Shown here: piece after piece, positions 1 to 7,521 of the stretch
How positions within the stretch are numbered: position 1 is the first letter of the stretch
Layout of the letters: each line of letters opens with the position of its first letter
From: Tsuneonella mangrovi
Lineage (GTDB): Bacteria > Pseudomonadota > Alphaproteobacteria > Sphingomonadales > Sphingomonadaceae
DNA: 64,000 nt
Assembly (NCBI RefSeq): GCF_002269345.1
Contig: NZ_CP022889.1
Coordinates: 1,550,001-1,614,000, forward strand
Direction: 5' to 3'
Made by a program: the position numbers and the translations under genes
Notes under the pieces: model-generated
The model's database searches: none
What the model was told of the DNA's origin: nothing
The model's input: only the letters and a program-made list of their open reading frames with translations

Positions 1-56
1 CGGGGCTGCTCGTGGCGATCGCGATGCGGCTCGGCGTAGCGGACCTGCTCAAGTGA
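1..56 (+). CDS. C-terminal end of a small membrane protein, DUF6127-like (partial)
   Basis: Only the last 17 codons are present, read from base 3 and ending in TGA at 54-56. The tail is hydrophobic (GLLVAIAMRLGVADLLK). The stop overlaps the GTG start of the prohead protease by two bases, so the two genes are probably translationally coupled. In sphingomonad GTA-like clusters a short DUF6127 membrane protein lies between portal and protease, and its hydrophobic C-terminus would fit. That identity is inferred from position, because the body of the gene is outside the window. Confidence 0.45.
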   Translation, partial: GLLVAIAMRLGVADLLK

Positions 57-478
57 CCCCGGGTCCAGCCCGGGGCAGTGAGCCGCTCCGCTTCGCCGGA
101 TACGCCGCGCTGTTCAATCGGGCGGACGCGGCACGCGACACAATCGTGCCGGGAGCCTTCGCCCGCTCGTTGGCCGAGCGGCAAACGCCGCTGCCGCTCT
201 ACTGGCAACATCGGCCCGACCAACGGATCGGCTGGGTCGAGCAAGCCAGCGAAGATGCGCGCGGGCTGCGGGTGATCGCCGCGATCGACAACCCCGATGG
301 ACGCGCGGGCACGATGCTCGCCCGCCATGCGGTCAACGGCCTAAGCTTCGGCTACCGAGCGCGCGGCTTTCGCCATTCGCCCGGTGGCCGCGTGCTCGAG
401 GATATCGAGATCTTAGAAGTCAGCCTCGTCACCCACCCGCTCCAGCATGGCGCGCGGGTCCACTTCGTCACTCCCTGA
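53..478 (+). CDS. HK97-family prohead protease (GTA gp4-like)
   Basis: 141 aa, starting at a GTG that overlaps the upstream stop. It is a serine protease of the HK97 prohead protease/herpesvirus assemblin fold, which trims the capsid protein N-terminus during head maturation. Family hallmarks are visible: an N-terminal FAGYAALFNRAD segment, the catalytic His in LYWQH, the catalytic Ser in GLSFGY, and the closing ILEVSLVTHP strand. The length matches compact GTA proteases rather than the larger phage protease-scaffold fusions. It sits directly before the major capsid gene, as in the RcGTA operon. No truncation is apparent. Confidence 0.9.
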   Translation: MTPGPARGSEPLRFAGYAALFNRADAARDTIVPGAFARSLAERQTPLPLYWQHRPDQRIGWVEQASEDARGLRVIAAIDNPDGRAGTMLARHAVNGLSFGYRARGFRHSPGGRVLEDIEILEVSLVTHPLQHGARVHFVTP

Positions 479-516
479 CGCCCCCAAACTCCCCCCGAAG
501 AAAGGTGAACTGCCCC

Positions 517-1674
517 ATGGACAATGCGATTCCCCCTGCCGCCGACGCGGCGACTGCCGATACCCAGGCGGCTGACAGCTTCGATATCGTCGCTCGCCAG
601 GACAAGACCGAAGCCGACGTGAAAGTGCTTCGTTCCGACGTCGATGAAGTAAAGGCCCGGCTCGACAAGGTCGGCCGCGCAGCGATCCGCCCGGCGATTG
701 CCGGCGCGCCCGCCACCCCCGAGGTCAAGGGCTTCGTCGATGGCTACCTGCGCCGCGGCTCGACCGCCGAGGTCAAGTCGCTATCCGGCGCAGCGCCAGG
801 TGACGGCGGCTATGCCGTCCCGCAGGAAATCGATGCAGCGATCGCCCGCGAGCTGACCGCGATCAGCCCGATCCGGGCAATCGCCCAAGTCGTGCAAACC
901 GGCTCGGCGGGCTACCGCAAGCTCGTCTCCACCGGCGGCACCGCATCGGGCTGGGTCAGCGAAACCGCCGGTCGCCCCGAGACCGACACGCCGACATTTG
1001 CCGAGATCGCTCCGCCGAGCGGCGAACTCTACGCCAATCCGGCGGCGAGCCAGGCGATGCTTGACGATGCCGCGTTCGACCTCGAATCTTGGCTCGCGAG
1101 CGAGATCGCGATGGAATTCGCGCGGGCCGAAGGCGCCGCGTTCGTCGGCGGCAACGGCACGGACCAGCCGATGGGCTTCCTGTCCGCCCCGACCTCGCTG
1201 ATCGGCGACGGCGCGCGGCCGTTCGGTACGGTGCAATATCTCGGCTCGGGCGACGCGGCGACCCTCGGCACCGAGCCCGAGACCCGGCTGATCGACCTGA
1301 TCCATGCGCTGGGTTCGGGGCACCGCCAGGGTGCGAGCTGGGTAATGAACTCGGCGACGCTCGCCGAAGTTCGCAAGCTCAAGACCGCCGACGGCGCGTT
1401 CATGTGGCAGCCGGGCCTCGTCGAAAGCCAGCCCGACCGCCTGCTCGGCTACCCGGTGGTCGAGGCCGAGAACATGCCCGACATTGCCGGGGGCGCATTC
1501 CCGATCGCGTTCGGCAATTTCCGCGCCGGCTACCTGATCGCGGAACGCAGCGCGACGCAGATCCTGCGCGATCCGTTCACCAACAAGCCGTTCGTGCACT
1601 TCTACGCCACCAAGCGGGTCGGCGGCCAGGTGCTCGACAGCGCGGCGATCAAACTCCTCAAGATCGAGGCCTGA
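517..1674 (+). CDS. HK97-fold phage major capsid protein (GTA gp5-like)
   Basis: 385 aa. An AAGAAAGG ribosome-binding site at 498-505 suits the ATG at 517; an in-frame GTG at 505 lies on top of it and was rejected. The first ~85 residues are charged and helical (a delta/scaffold-like segment with KTEADVKVLRSDVDEVKARLDKV), which the adjacent protease would remove. The remainder carries typical HK97 capsid features: the GDGGYAVPQEI entry, EFARAEGAAFVGGNGTDQPMGFL, and a C-terminal GYLIAERSATQILRDPFTNKPFVHFYATKRVGG region. It forms the icosahedral head shell. It is followed by an 84-base gap containing a hairpin, unlike the overlapping junctions elsewhere in the cluster. Confidence 0.95.
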   Translation: MDNAIPPAADAATADTQAADSFDIVARQDKTEADVKVLRSDVDEVKARLDKVGRAAIRPAIAGAPATPEVKGFVDGYLRRGSTAEVKSLSGAAPGDGGYAVPQEIDAAIARELTAISPIRAIAQVVQTGSAGYRKLVSTGGTASGWVSETAGRPETDTPTFAEIAPPSGELYANPAASQAMLDDAAFDLESWLASEIAMEFARAEGAAFVGGNGTDQPMGFLSAPTSLIGDGARPFGTVQYLGSGDAATLGTEPETRLIDLIHALGSGHRQGASWVMNSATLAEVRKLKTADGAFMWQPGLVESQPDRLLGYPVVEAENMPDIAGGAFPIAFGNFRAGYLIAERSATQILRDPFTNKPFVHFYATKRVGGQVLDSAAIKLLKIEA

Positions 1675-1680
1675 TCGCCC

Positions 1681-1718
1681 GCACCCGCGTCGGCTCTTCC
1701 CCTGGCCGGCGCGGGTGC
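1681..1718 (+). terminator. Hairpin between capsid and connector genes (attenuator-like)
   Basis: A perfect 9-bp inverted repeat, GCACCCGCG (1681-1689) and CGCGGGTGC (1710-1718), with a 20-base loop. It starts seven bases after the capsid stop. Only a weak pyrimidine run (CTTCTTTG, about 1723-1730) follows, so full termination is unlikely. Partial termination or a 3' RNA stabiliser that raises capsid mRNA over downstream tail mRNA is an inference. Confidence 0.45.
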
Positions 1719-1758
1719 CCCCGCTTCTTTGACAATCCTCTGACCGGAGACCGCCGAC

Positions 1759-2301
1759 ATGCGGACAATCGTCATACCCGCGCCGCTCCCGGGCACGGCC
1801 GTCGACGACCTCAAGGCGTGGCTGGCGATCGGCTCGTCCGCCTACGACGGACAACTGACATCGCTGCTGCGGAGCGCGCTCGATACCTGCGAGGCTTTCA
1901 CCGGCCTGATGCCGATCACCGCCCAATGCACCGAAATACTGCCGCTTTCCGGCGAATGGCAATCGCTGGTGACCCGCCCAGTGCAGTCGATCACTTCGGT
2001 CATTGCTGCACCCGTGACCGGTTCGAGCCAGGCGCTCGCCGCCAGTGACTACGAGGTCGATATAGATGCCGACGGCACGGGCCTCGTGCGCGTGCTGAAC
2101 GGCGGCGATGCCACGCGCATCTTCGTGAGCTTTTCCGCCGGTGTATCGCCCGACTGGACGGTGATGCCGGAGCCTATCCGACAGGGGGTAATCCGCCTGG
2201 CAGCACACCACTGGCGCGAGCGCGAAGACGGCACTTCGGGCGCGCCGCCCGCTTCGGTCGCTGCACTGTGGCGCCCGTTCCGCCGGATGCGCCTCGCATG
2301 A
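1759..2301 (+). CDS. Head-tail connector/adaptor protein (GTA gp6-like)
   Basis: 180 aa with ATG at 1759 and GGAGA eight bases upstream. The N-terminal half (DDLKAWLAIGSSAYDGQLTS, then SALDTCEAFTG) matches the helical gp6-type connector family (TIGR02215/phiE125 gp8 type), whose members form the ring under the portal. A beta-rich middle (RPVQSITSVIAAP) and a C-terminal helix (GVIRLAAHHWRERED) follow. Its place after the capsid gene is as expected for an RcGTA g6 equivalent. Its ATGA overlap with the next small gene implies coupling. Confidence 0.8.
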   Translation: MRTIVIPAPLPGTAVDDLKAWLAIGSSAYDGQLTSLLRSALDTCEAFTGLMPITAQCTEILPLSGEWQSLVTRPVQSITSVIAAPVTGSSQALAASDYEVDIDADGTGLVRVLNGGDATRIFVSFSAGVSPDWTVMPEPIRQGVIRLAAHHWREREDGTSGAPPASVAALWRPFRRMRLA

Positions 2302-2486
2302 AGACGAATGGCCTGATCGACGCTGCAACCAGCCCGAACCCGAACGCCTTTGTGGCCCGGCTGGCGGCCCAGGCTGGCCGGATTGCCAAGGCACGTGCCG
2401 AAATGGCGCTGCGCGAGCGTGGCCGCGACCCGCGTGCGTGGCGACAGGCCGGCTTGCTGTGGCCGTTGTTCGGAAAGGAGCGATAG
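2298..2486 (+). CDS. Small uncharacterised protein in the gp7 position
   Basis: 62 aa, ATG overlapping the gp6-like stop (ATGA). The protein is mostly helical and basic (AFVARLAAQAGRIAKARAEM, then RERGRDPRAWRQ), ending in WPLFGKER. In RcGTA this slot holds gp7, a roughly 110-residue head-closure (stopper) protein. This product is about half that length and shows no clear resemblance by eye, so it may be a reduced replacement or an unrelated morphogenetic factor. The neat coupling and the following ribosome-binding site (AAGGAG just before its stop) support it being a translated gene. Confidence 0.7.
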   Translation: MKTNGLIDAATSPNPNAFVARLAAQAGRIAKARAEMALRERGRDPRAWRQAGLLWPLFGKER

Positions 2487-2876
2487 ATGGAATATGCCTT
2501 GCGCGCCGCGCTGCTCGACTGGCTCCGCTCCGGTCCAGCGCCGCTCGACACGCTGACCGCGGTCGAGGAGGAAGCCCCTGCCCGCACCACCGCGCCGTGG
2601 CTCGCCATCGCGACCAGCGCCAGCACCGACTGGAGCACCAAGGACGTGGCCGGACGCGAGGTCCGCATCGCGCTCGAGCTTCATACGCGAACCGACGATC
2701 CCGCTTCCGGCGAGTTGCTCGCCAGCGCAATCGGCGCACGTATCGAGAGCCTGCCGCGCGCGCAGAACACGTTCGAAGTCGCCACCATCCTGTTCCTGCG
2801 TACCCGCACCCAGCGCCGCGCGAACAATGCGCGCGCCACCCTGATCGAATATCGTTTCCGCTGCCTCGCAGCCTAA
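2487..2876 (+). CDS. DUF3168 tail-completion/terminator protein (GTA gp8-like)
   Basis: 129 aa, ATG at 2487 directly after the previous stop, preceded by GGAAAGGAG. It has the DUF3168 pattern: an N-terminal helix (EYALRAALLDWLRS), a middle in which a strand is followed by VRIALELHTRT, and a C-terminal VATILFLRTRTQRRANNARATLIEYRFRC. DUF3168 proteins cap the tail tube and join it to the head stopper. In RcGTA the equivalent is gp8. The order gp6, small protein, gp8, major tail protein is consistent with that role. Confidence 0.8.
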   Translation: MEYALRAALLDWLRSGPAPLDTLTAVEEEAPARTTAPWLAIATSASTDWSTKDVAGREVRIALELHTRTDDPASGELLASAIGARIESLPRAQNTFEVATILFLRTRTQRRANNARATLIEYRFRCLAA

Positions 2877-2891
2877 CCGGAGTACACGCCC

Positions 2892-3299
2892 ATGACCGCC
2901 CAGAACGGCGCAGCCTTCCTGCTCAAGATCGGTGACGGCGCCCAGCCGCCGACCTATTCGACCGTCGCCGGGATGCGCACCACGCAGATGTCGATCAACG
3001 GCGACACTGTGGTCGTCACACACAAGGACTCGGCAGGGTGGCGTGAGTTGCTGTCGGGCGCGGGTACCCGCTCCGTGACGGTTTCTGCGAGCGGCATCTT
3101 CCTCGGCAGCCAGGCCGAGAGCGACATCCGCGCCCAGGCGCTTGCGGGAACCATCACCGACTACCAACTGAGCTTCGAAGACGGCGCGAAACTGCAGGGC
3201 CGGTTTCTCGTTCAGCGGCTGGACTATGCCGGAGATTTCAATGGGGAGCGGACGTATACGCTCCAGCTCGAAAGCTCGGGCGCGGTGCTGCCCGCGTGA
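2892..3299 (+). CDS. Major tail tube protein (GTA gp9-like, TP901-1 type)
   Basis: 135 aa with GGAG upstream of the ATG at 2892. Typical tail-tube features are present: a start in AAFLLKIGDG, the GMRTTQMSINGDTVVVTHKDS strand-turn segment, GAGTRSVTVSASGIF, and a final strand ending in YTLQLESSG. This is the phage major tail/TP901-1 family, whose hexamers stack to make the tube. The length equals that of RcGTA gp9-type proteins. The stop overlaps the GTG start of the next chaperone gene. Confidence 0.88.
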   Translation: MTAQNGAAFLLKIGDGAQPPTYSTVAGMRTTQMSINGDTVVVTHKDSAGWRELLSGAGTRSVTVSASGIFLGSQAESDIRAQALAGTITDYQLSFEDGAKLQGRFLVQRLDYAGDFNGERTYTLQLESSGAVLPA

Positions 3300-3634
3300 G
3301 CCAATTCAACATCGCCGTCACCGAACCACCCGCCAATCCGCTGCGCGGCGAAGCCTCGATCGAGATCGCCGGATCGTTGCGCCTGCTGCGCCCGACGTTC
3401 GCGGCGCTGGTCGGCGCAGAAGAAGAGCTCGGCCCGCTGTTTGCACTGGTCGAGCGAGCAGGAGACGGGCGGCTGGCGCTCGGCGAGATGGCAGCGCTGT
3501 TCTGGCATTGCCTGGCGGATCGCGATGGCCTGGCCCGCGCGGACGTGGGCGAGGCCATATCCCGACACGGCCTCGCCGCCTGTGCCAAGCCCCTGCGGGC
3601 ATTGCTCGCGGCAATCCTGCAAGGGCAGCCGTGA
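3296..3634 (+). CDS. GTA tail-assembly chaperone (gp10-like)
   Basis: 112 aa, GTG start overlapping the tail-tube stop by four bases. It resembles the gene transfer agent family/phage tail tube protein GTA-gp10 type (PF11836-like): an N-terminal strand region (NPLRGEASIEIAGSLRLLRP) and helices with AEEELGPLFALVERAGDG, then EMAALFWHCLADRDGL. In tailed phages two overlapping chaperone genes lie between tube and tape measure and load the tape measure. The same arrangement is seen here with the next gene, although as separate overlapping cistrons rather than a frameshift fusion. Confidence 0.8.
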   Translation: MSQFNIAVTEPPANPLRGEASIEIAGSLRLLRPTFAALVGAEEELGPLFALVERAGDGRLALGEMAALFWHCLADRDGLARADVGEAISRHGLAACAKPLRALLAAILQGQP

Positions 3635-3825
3635 GCGACCGCTTCGGCGCAGCAGCGATGACGCTGTGCCGTTTCGCCACCGTCGCCCTCGGCTGGCGAC
3701 CGCACGAATTCTGGGCCGCGACGCCCGCCGAACTGGGTGTCTGTTTCGCCCCGCCCGATGGCTCCGCTGCCCCGCTGGGCAGGGCCGATCTCGAACGCCT
3801 GATGGAGAACAATCCCGATGGATGA
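3631..3825 (+). CDS. Phage tail assembly chaperone, DUF2376 type
   Basis: 64 aa, GTG at 3631 overlapping the previous stop (GTGA). The core FGAAAMTLCRFATVALGWRPHEFW matches the TIGR02216/DUF2376 family of GTA small tail chaperones, with the invariant-looking GWRPxEFW. The C-terminus (LERLMENNPD) overlaps the tape-measure start by eight bases. The two chaperone genes and the tape-measure gene therefore form an unbroken coupled block. The gene is easy to miss because it is short and begins with GTG. Confidence 0.82.
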   Translation: MSDRFGAAAMTLCRFATVALGWRPHEFWAATPAELGVCFAPPDGSAAPLGRADLERLMENNPDG

Positions 3826-4396
3826 AGTCGACCAGTTGCTGGTCGAAGTCCGCGCCAGCACGCAGGGCTTCGCCAGCGACATCACCCAGATGCGCGGCGC
3901 CTTCGATTCGACGCTGACCGACGGGTTTGCCAAGGCGGGCAACGTGCTCGAGACCGGCCTGCTCGGCGCAATCCGCAAGGGCAGCCTGGGTTTCGAGGAT
4001 ATGGGCCGGATCGCATTGCGGGTGGTCGACCAGATCGCTGCCCGGGCGCTCAAGGTCGGGTTCGACAACCTGTTCGGCAGCGTTTCCACGGGCGGCAACG
4101 CCAACATTGGCGGTTTGCTCGGCGGAGCACTCGGCGCGGTCTTTGGCCTGCCGGGACGGGCGACCGGGGGGCCGGTGTCTCCCGGGCGTGGCTACCTCGT
4201 GGGTGAAAACGGTCCGGAGCTGTTCGTCCCCACGACCGCGGGGCACATCAACGCCAATGGCACAAGCGGAGCTGCGCGCGACGTAAAGGTATCGATCAAC
4301 CTGGCTGCCCCGCGGGGAACCACGGCGCCGGTCGCGCTCCAGCGGTCGAGCCGCCAGGTAGCCAGCGCCGTCGGTCGCGCCTTGCGGGAGGCCTGA
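3818..4396 (+). CDS. Short tail tape measure protein (GTA gp11-like)
   Basis: 192 aa, ATG at 3818 overlapping the chaperone. The N-terminus (VDQLLVEVRASTQGFASDI) and the glycine-rich segment NIGGLLGGALGAVFGLPGRA, followed by ATGGPVSPGRGYLVGENGPE, are hallmarks of lambda-type/GTA tape measure C-termini. RcGTA gp11 is also only about 220 residues. Tape-measure length sets tail length, so a particle with a very short tail is predicted. The hydrophobic stretch near residues 90-110 could act at the membrane during delivery. Confidence is high because of position and the GENGPELF motif. Confidence 0.85.
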   Translation: MDEVDQLLVEVRASTQGFASDITQMRGAFDSTLTDGFAKAGNVLETGLLGAIRKGSLGFEDMGRIALRVVDQIAARALKVGFDNLFGSVSTGGNANIGGLLGGALGAVFGLPGRATGGPVSPGRGYLVGENGPELFVPTTAGHINANGTSGAARDVKVSINLAAPRGTTAPVALQRSSRQVASAVGRALREA

Positions 4397-4399
4397 GCC

Positions 4400-6709
4400 A
4401 TGGCGTTCTGGCTCGCCCGCGAACGCAACGGGCAACAGACCGACTGGATCCAGCGGTTCGATCCGCGGTTCTGGACGGTCAACTTCCCGCGCCCGATGAT
4501 GGCCTCGGTCGTCACCACCGCCGCCGATGCGCTGCGCGTGGATTGCGAATTTCAATACCAAGGCGAACTTGCCGGATTGATCTGGGCGAGCGAGGATACG
4601 CTCGACCATCCGTTGACCGCCTATGCGACCGACCGCGACTATTCGCGGACGACTCTGAGCTTTCGTTGGCGGAGCAGCGGGGTCATTCCGCTCGACGAGG
4701 TGAACGGACCGACGCTCACGGTCGAAGGACGCGATGCAGCGGGTACCGCCCGGACCTGGTACGTCCGCCTGTGGAACTATGCCACCGGCACCAACGAGGA
4801 TGCCACGATCGTGCTGCCGTTCTCGCAGCTTGAGAGCGGCTGGTCCCTTCCCGGCGAACCGGTCCATCCCGCCGACATCGACCGGATGTTCATTTCGCTT
4901 GAGCCGCCGGGAAGTTTCGTTGGGAGCGGCCCTCCACCGGCAGTTCGGGTGAACGGCTGGGTCGAACTGAGCGAGATCGCCTGCGACGGCGAACGCGCGA
5001 TGGCCGAAATCGGCGACGTCCTGCTGCCCCCTCACGGAGTAGGCATTGCCACTGCATACGACGATGCCTTCAACCAGACCCCGGCCCGCCTGCTGCGAAC
5101 CGCGCGGGCGCTCGGCTATCGCGGCGAGTTGGTCCACTATGTCGGGATGAGCCACTTCTTCCGGCTCGGCTCCGACGGGCTTGCCTTGGCCGACGGAACG
5201 CTCTGCACTCCGGCCGAACAGTGGCACCAGAGCTTCTTTGCCAGTGCCGCCGCAATGGGATTCGAGCCGATCGTCTCGCTCAGCTTCGAATTGCTCGCCG
5301 ATCATTGCCCTGACGCGTGGCAGCAACGCGCTGCAGGCGGCGAACCGGCCCGCACAGGTTGGGTGCCGCCTTCCGCGCTGCTCTCGCCTGCCAATTCCGC
5401 CGCTGTCGGCTGGTTGCAAGCGGTTGCAACGACTTTCGCAGCGCTTGCGGAGGCCGCCGGATTGCCGGTGCGCTTCCAAATCGGCGAGCCGTGGTGGTGG
5501 GTGATGTCCGACGGAAGGCCGTGCCTTTATGACGATGCCGCCAGCTACGCGTTCGGAGGTACTCCGCCGGTGATTGCCGATTTGCGCGAGACATTGGCAC
5601 CCGACGAGCTCGACCTGCTCGACCAGGCCGGATCGCTGCTTTCAGCAGCAACCGATGCAATCGCACAAGCCGTCCGCACGCAAGTCCCCGGTGCCGAGAT
5701 CCTGCTGCTGGTGTTTACCCCGACAGTGCTCGATCCCGCCATGCCCGAACTCAAGCGCGCCAACTTGCCGACCGATTGGGCCAGCCCCGCTTTCGACCGG
5801 CTGCAGGTCGAGGACTACGACTGGCTGACTTCCGGTGCTGAAGCTCTGCGCCGAAAGGCATATTCCGAAGTCGATGCACGCCTCGGCTACCCGCTCGCGA
5901 GCCAGGACTATCTCGCAGGGTTCGTGCTCGATCCGGCGAATGCCGATGCACTGTGGCCGCTGATCGACGCCGGACTCGACGAAGCATCTGCGCGCGGCGT
6001 CCCGCGGCGCTTCGTGTGGGCTCTGCCGCAGGTTTCGCGCGACGGCTACACCCGCCTCGCGCCTTCGCAGGAGGAACAGGTGCAAGCATTCGATGACGTG
6101 CTCTACCCGCTCGCGCTGGGCCGTGATGCCGGGGTCAGTCCCGAATTCTCTACTTCGGTTGCGGTCACCGCTTCGGGCCACGAGCGGCGCAATTCGTTGT
6201 GGACCGATGCACGGCTGCATTTCGATGTAGGCCCCGGCATTCGCTCGGAAACCGAACTGGGGGTCCTGATCGCGTTCTTCCGCGCCCGGCGCGGCGCGGC
6301 GCGCGGGTTCCGCTTGGCCGACCCGTTCGACTTCAGCTCGAGCGGGATGACGGGAACGCCGAGCGCGACCGACCAGCCGATCGGCACCGGCGACGGACTG
6401 ACCGCCCGCTTCCAGCTAACCAAGAGCTATGGCGACGGAGCCGAGCCGCAGGTTCGCCCGATCACGCGGCCCCGCGCCGAATCGATCGCAGTCAGTATCG
6501 ACGGGGTCGCGAGCTCGGCCTGGTCACTCGATCCGGGCGGATGGATAGTGTTCGCGGCTGCCCCTCCGACCGGGGCCGAAATCCGCGCCGGGTTCCTGTT
6601 CGACGTGCCGGTGCGCTTTGCCGAGGACCTGCTCAACGTAACCGGAGCGACCTTTGCCGCTGGCGATGCGCCGTCGGTCCCGCTGATCGAGATCCGCGAG
6701 GCGTCATGA
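4400..6709 (+). CDS. Enlarged GTA gp12: baseplate protein with N-terminal hydrolase-like region and C-terminal DUF2460
   Basis: 769 aa. Only about residues 562-769 correspond to the DUF2460/TIGR02217 family (LYPLALGRDAGVSPEFSTSV, then FFRARRGAARGFRLADPFDF), which in RcGTA is the whole of gp12 (about 210 aa). The first ~215 residues look beta-rich and carbohydrate-binding-like. Residues ~220-545 look like an alternating beta/alpha barrel, with acidic residues at strand ends: E297 in SLSFELL, E363 in FQIGEPWWWV, and E471/D472/D474 in LQVEDYDWL. In RcGTA the TIM-barrel segment is inside gp15 instead. A glycosidase-like role against surface polysaccharide or peptidoglycan is inferred. The stop overlaps gp13. 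Confidence 0.8.
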   Translation: MAFWLARERNGQQTDWIQRFDPRFWTVNFPRPMMASVVTTAADALRVDCEFQYQGELAGLIWASEDTLDHPLTAYATDRDYSRTTLSFRWRSSGVIPLDEVNGPTLTVEGRDAAGTARTWYVRLWNYATGTNEDATIVLPFSQLESGWSLPGEPVHPADIDRMFISLEPPGSFVGSGPPPAVRVNGWVELSEIACDGERAMAEIGDVLLPPHGVGIATAYDDAFNQTPARLLRTARALGYRGELVHYVGMSHFFRLGSDGLALADGTLCTPAEQWHQSFFASAAAMGFEPIVSLSFELLADHCPDAWQQRAAGGEPARTGWVPPSALLSPANSAAVGWLQAVATTFAALAEAAGLPVRFQIGEPWWWVMSDGRPCLYDDAASYAFGGTPPVIADLRETLAPDELDLLDQAGSLLSAATDAIAQAVRTQVPGAEILLLVFTPTVLDPAMPELKRANLPTDWASPAFDRLQVEDYDWLTSGAEALRRKAYSEVDARLGYPLASQDYLAGFVLDPANADALWPLIDAGLDEASARGVPRRFVWALPQVSRDGYTRLAPSQEEQVQAFDDVLYPLALGRDAGVSPEFSTSVAVTASGHERRNSLWTDARLHFDVGPGIRSETELGVLIAFFRARRGAARGFRLADPFDFSSSGMTGTPSATDQPIGTGDGLTARFQLTKSYGDGAEPQVRPITRPRAESIAVSIDGVASSAWSLDPGGWIVFAAAPPTGAEIRAGFLFDVPVRFAEDLLNVTGATFAAGDAPSVPLIEIREAS

Positions 6710-7521
6710 GCCGGATATTCTTTTCGCAGGAACTTGAAGGCGTGGCGACCTTCTGGCGCATCCATCGGCGCGACGGCGTCACGCTCGGCTTCACCAGCCA
6801 CGATCGCGACCTGACCTTCGGCGGGATCCGTCACCGCGCCGCGCCGGGAATGCTCCCTTCGGCGATCCGGCGCACCGCCGCACTCACCGGAGACAGCGCC
6901 GAAATGCAGGGCGCGCTGGCGCACGATTCGATCTCCGAAGAAGATCTCAAGGCCGGACTTTTCGACGCTGCGCAGGTCGAGGCCGGCGCAGTCGATTGGG
7001 AGACCGGCGAGCACGCAGTACTCTACTCCGGGACGATCGGCAGCGTTTCACAGGAAGCGGGCACGTTCTCGGCCGAGCTCAAATCCGCCAAGACGGCACT
7101 CGAAGTCGATGTCGTCCCGCGCACCAGCCCGACGTGCCGTGCGCCGTTCTGCGGCCCGGGGTGCGGGCTTTCGGCACCGCGCTTTACCCACGAAGCCCAG
7201 GTTATCGGTATCGACACACAGGCCAATCGGGTGCTCTTCGATGACCCCGCTCCATCACTGATGGCGGGCGGCTCGGTCCGCTGGATCGAAGGGCCCCACG
7301 TCGGCCTGGCGATGGACGTACTCGATGCCGACGCGACCGGTCTGCTGCTCGATTCGCGTCTCGATCCGGCCCTCGGCTCCGGCACCCGCACGGTGCTGCG
7401 CGAAGGCTGCGACCATACGCTCGCCACTTGTCACGCCCGGTTTGCCAACGCGGTCAATTTTCGCGGCGAGCCGTTCCTGCCGGGAAACGACCTGATCGCA
7501 CGCTATCCGGTCGGGCGGTGA
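6706..7521 (+). CDS. DUF2163 tail hub protein (GTA gp13-like)
   Basis: 271 aa, ATG overlapping the gp12 stop by four bases. The N-terminal DUF2163 region contains ATFWRIHRRDGVTLGFTSHDRDL. The C-terminal phage_BR0599 region carries a cysteine set, TCRAPFCGPGCGLS and EGCDHTLATCHARFAN, ending in FRGEPFLPGND. Related tail-tip proteins such as lambda gpL bind an Fe-S cluster through conserved cysteines, so metal binding is plausible here. The protein would form the hub connecting gp12 to gp15. Order and overlaps match RcGTA g12-g13-g14. Confidence 0.88.
   Translation: MSRIFFSQELEGVATFWRIHRRDGVTLGFTSHDRDLTFGGIRHRAAPGMLPSAIRRTAALTGDSAEMQGALAHDSISEEDLKAGLFDAAQVEAGAVDWETGEHAVLYSGTIGSVSQEAGTFSAELKSAKTALEVDVVPRTSPTCRAPFCGPGCGLSAPRFTHEAQVIGIDTQANRVLFDDPAPSLMAGGSVRWIEGPHVGLAMDVLDADATGLLLDSRLDPALGSGTRTVLREGCDHTLATCHARFANAVNFRGEPFLPGNDLIARYPVGR

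Noticed and set aside
781-2739. Long minus-strand open frame (652 codons) across the capsid and connector genes
   Set aside because: It opposes strongly supported + strand structural genes, has an arginine-rich composition typical of the antisense of GC-rich coding DNA, and shows no recognisable domain or ribosome-binding site.
3224-5479. 751-codon minus-strand frame across the tail genes
   Set aside because: Antisense shadow of the tape measure and gp12; low-complexity Arg/Gly/Ala, no family resemblance, and unlike the neighbouring real genes in codon use.
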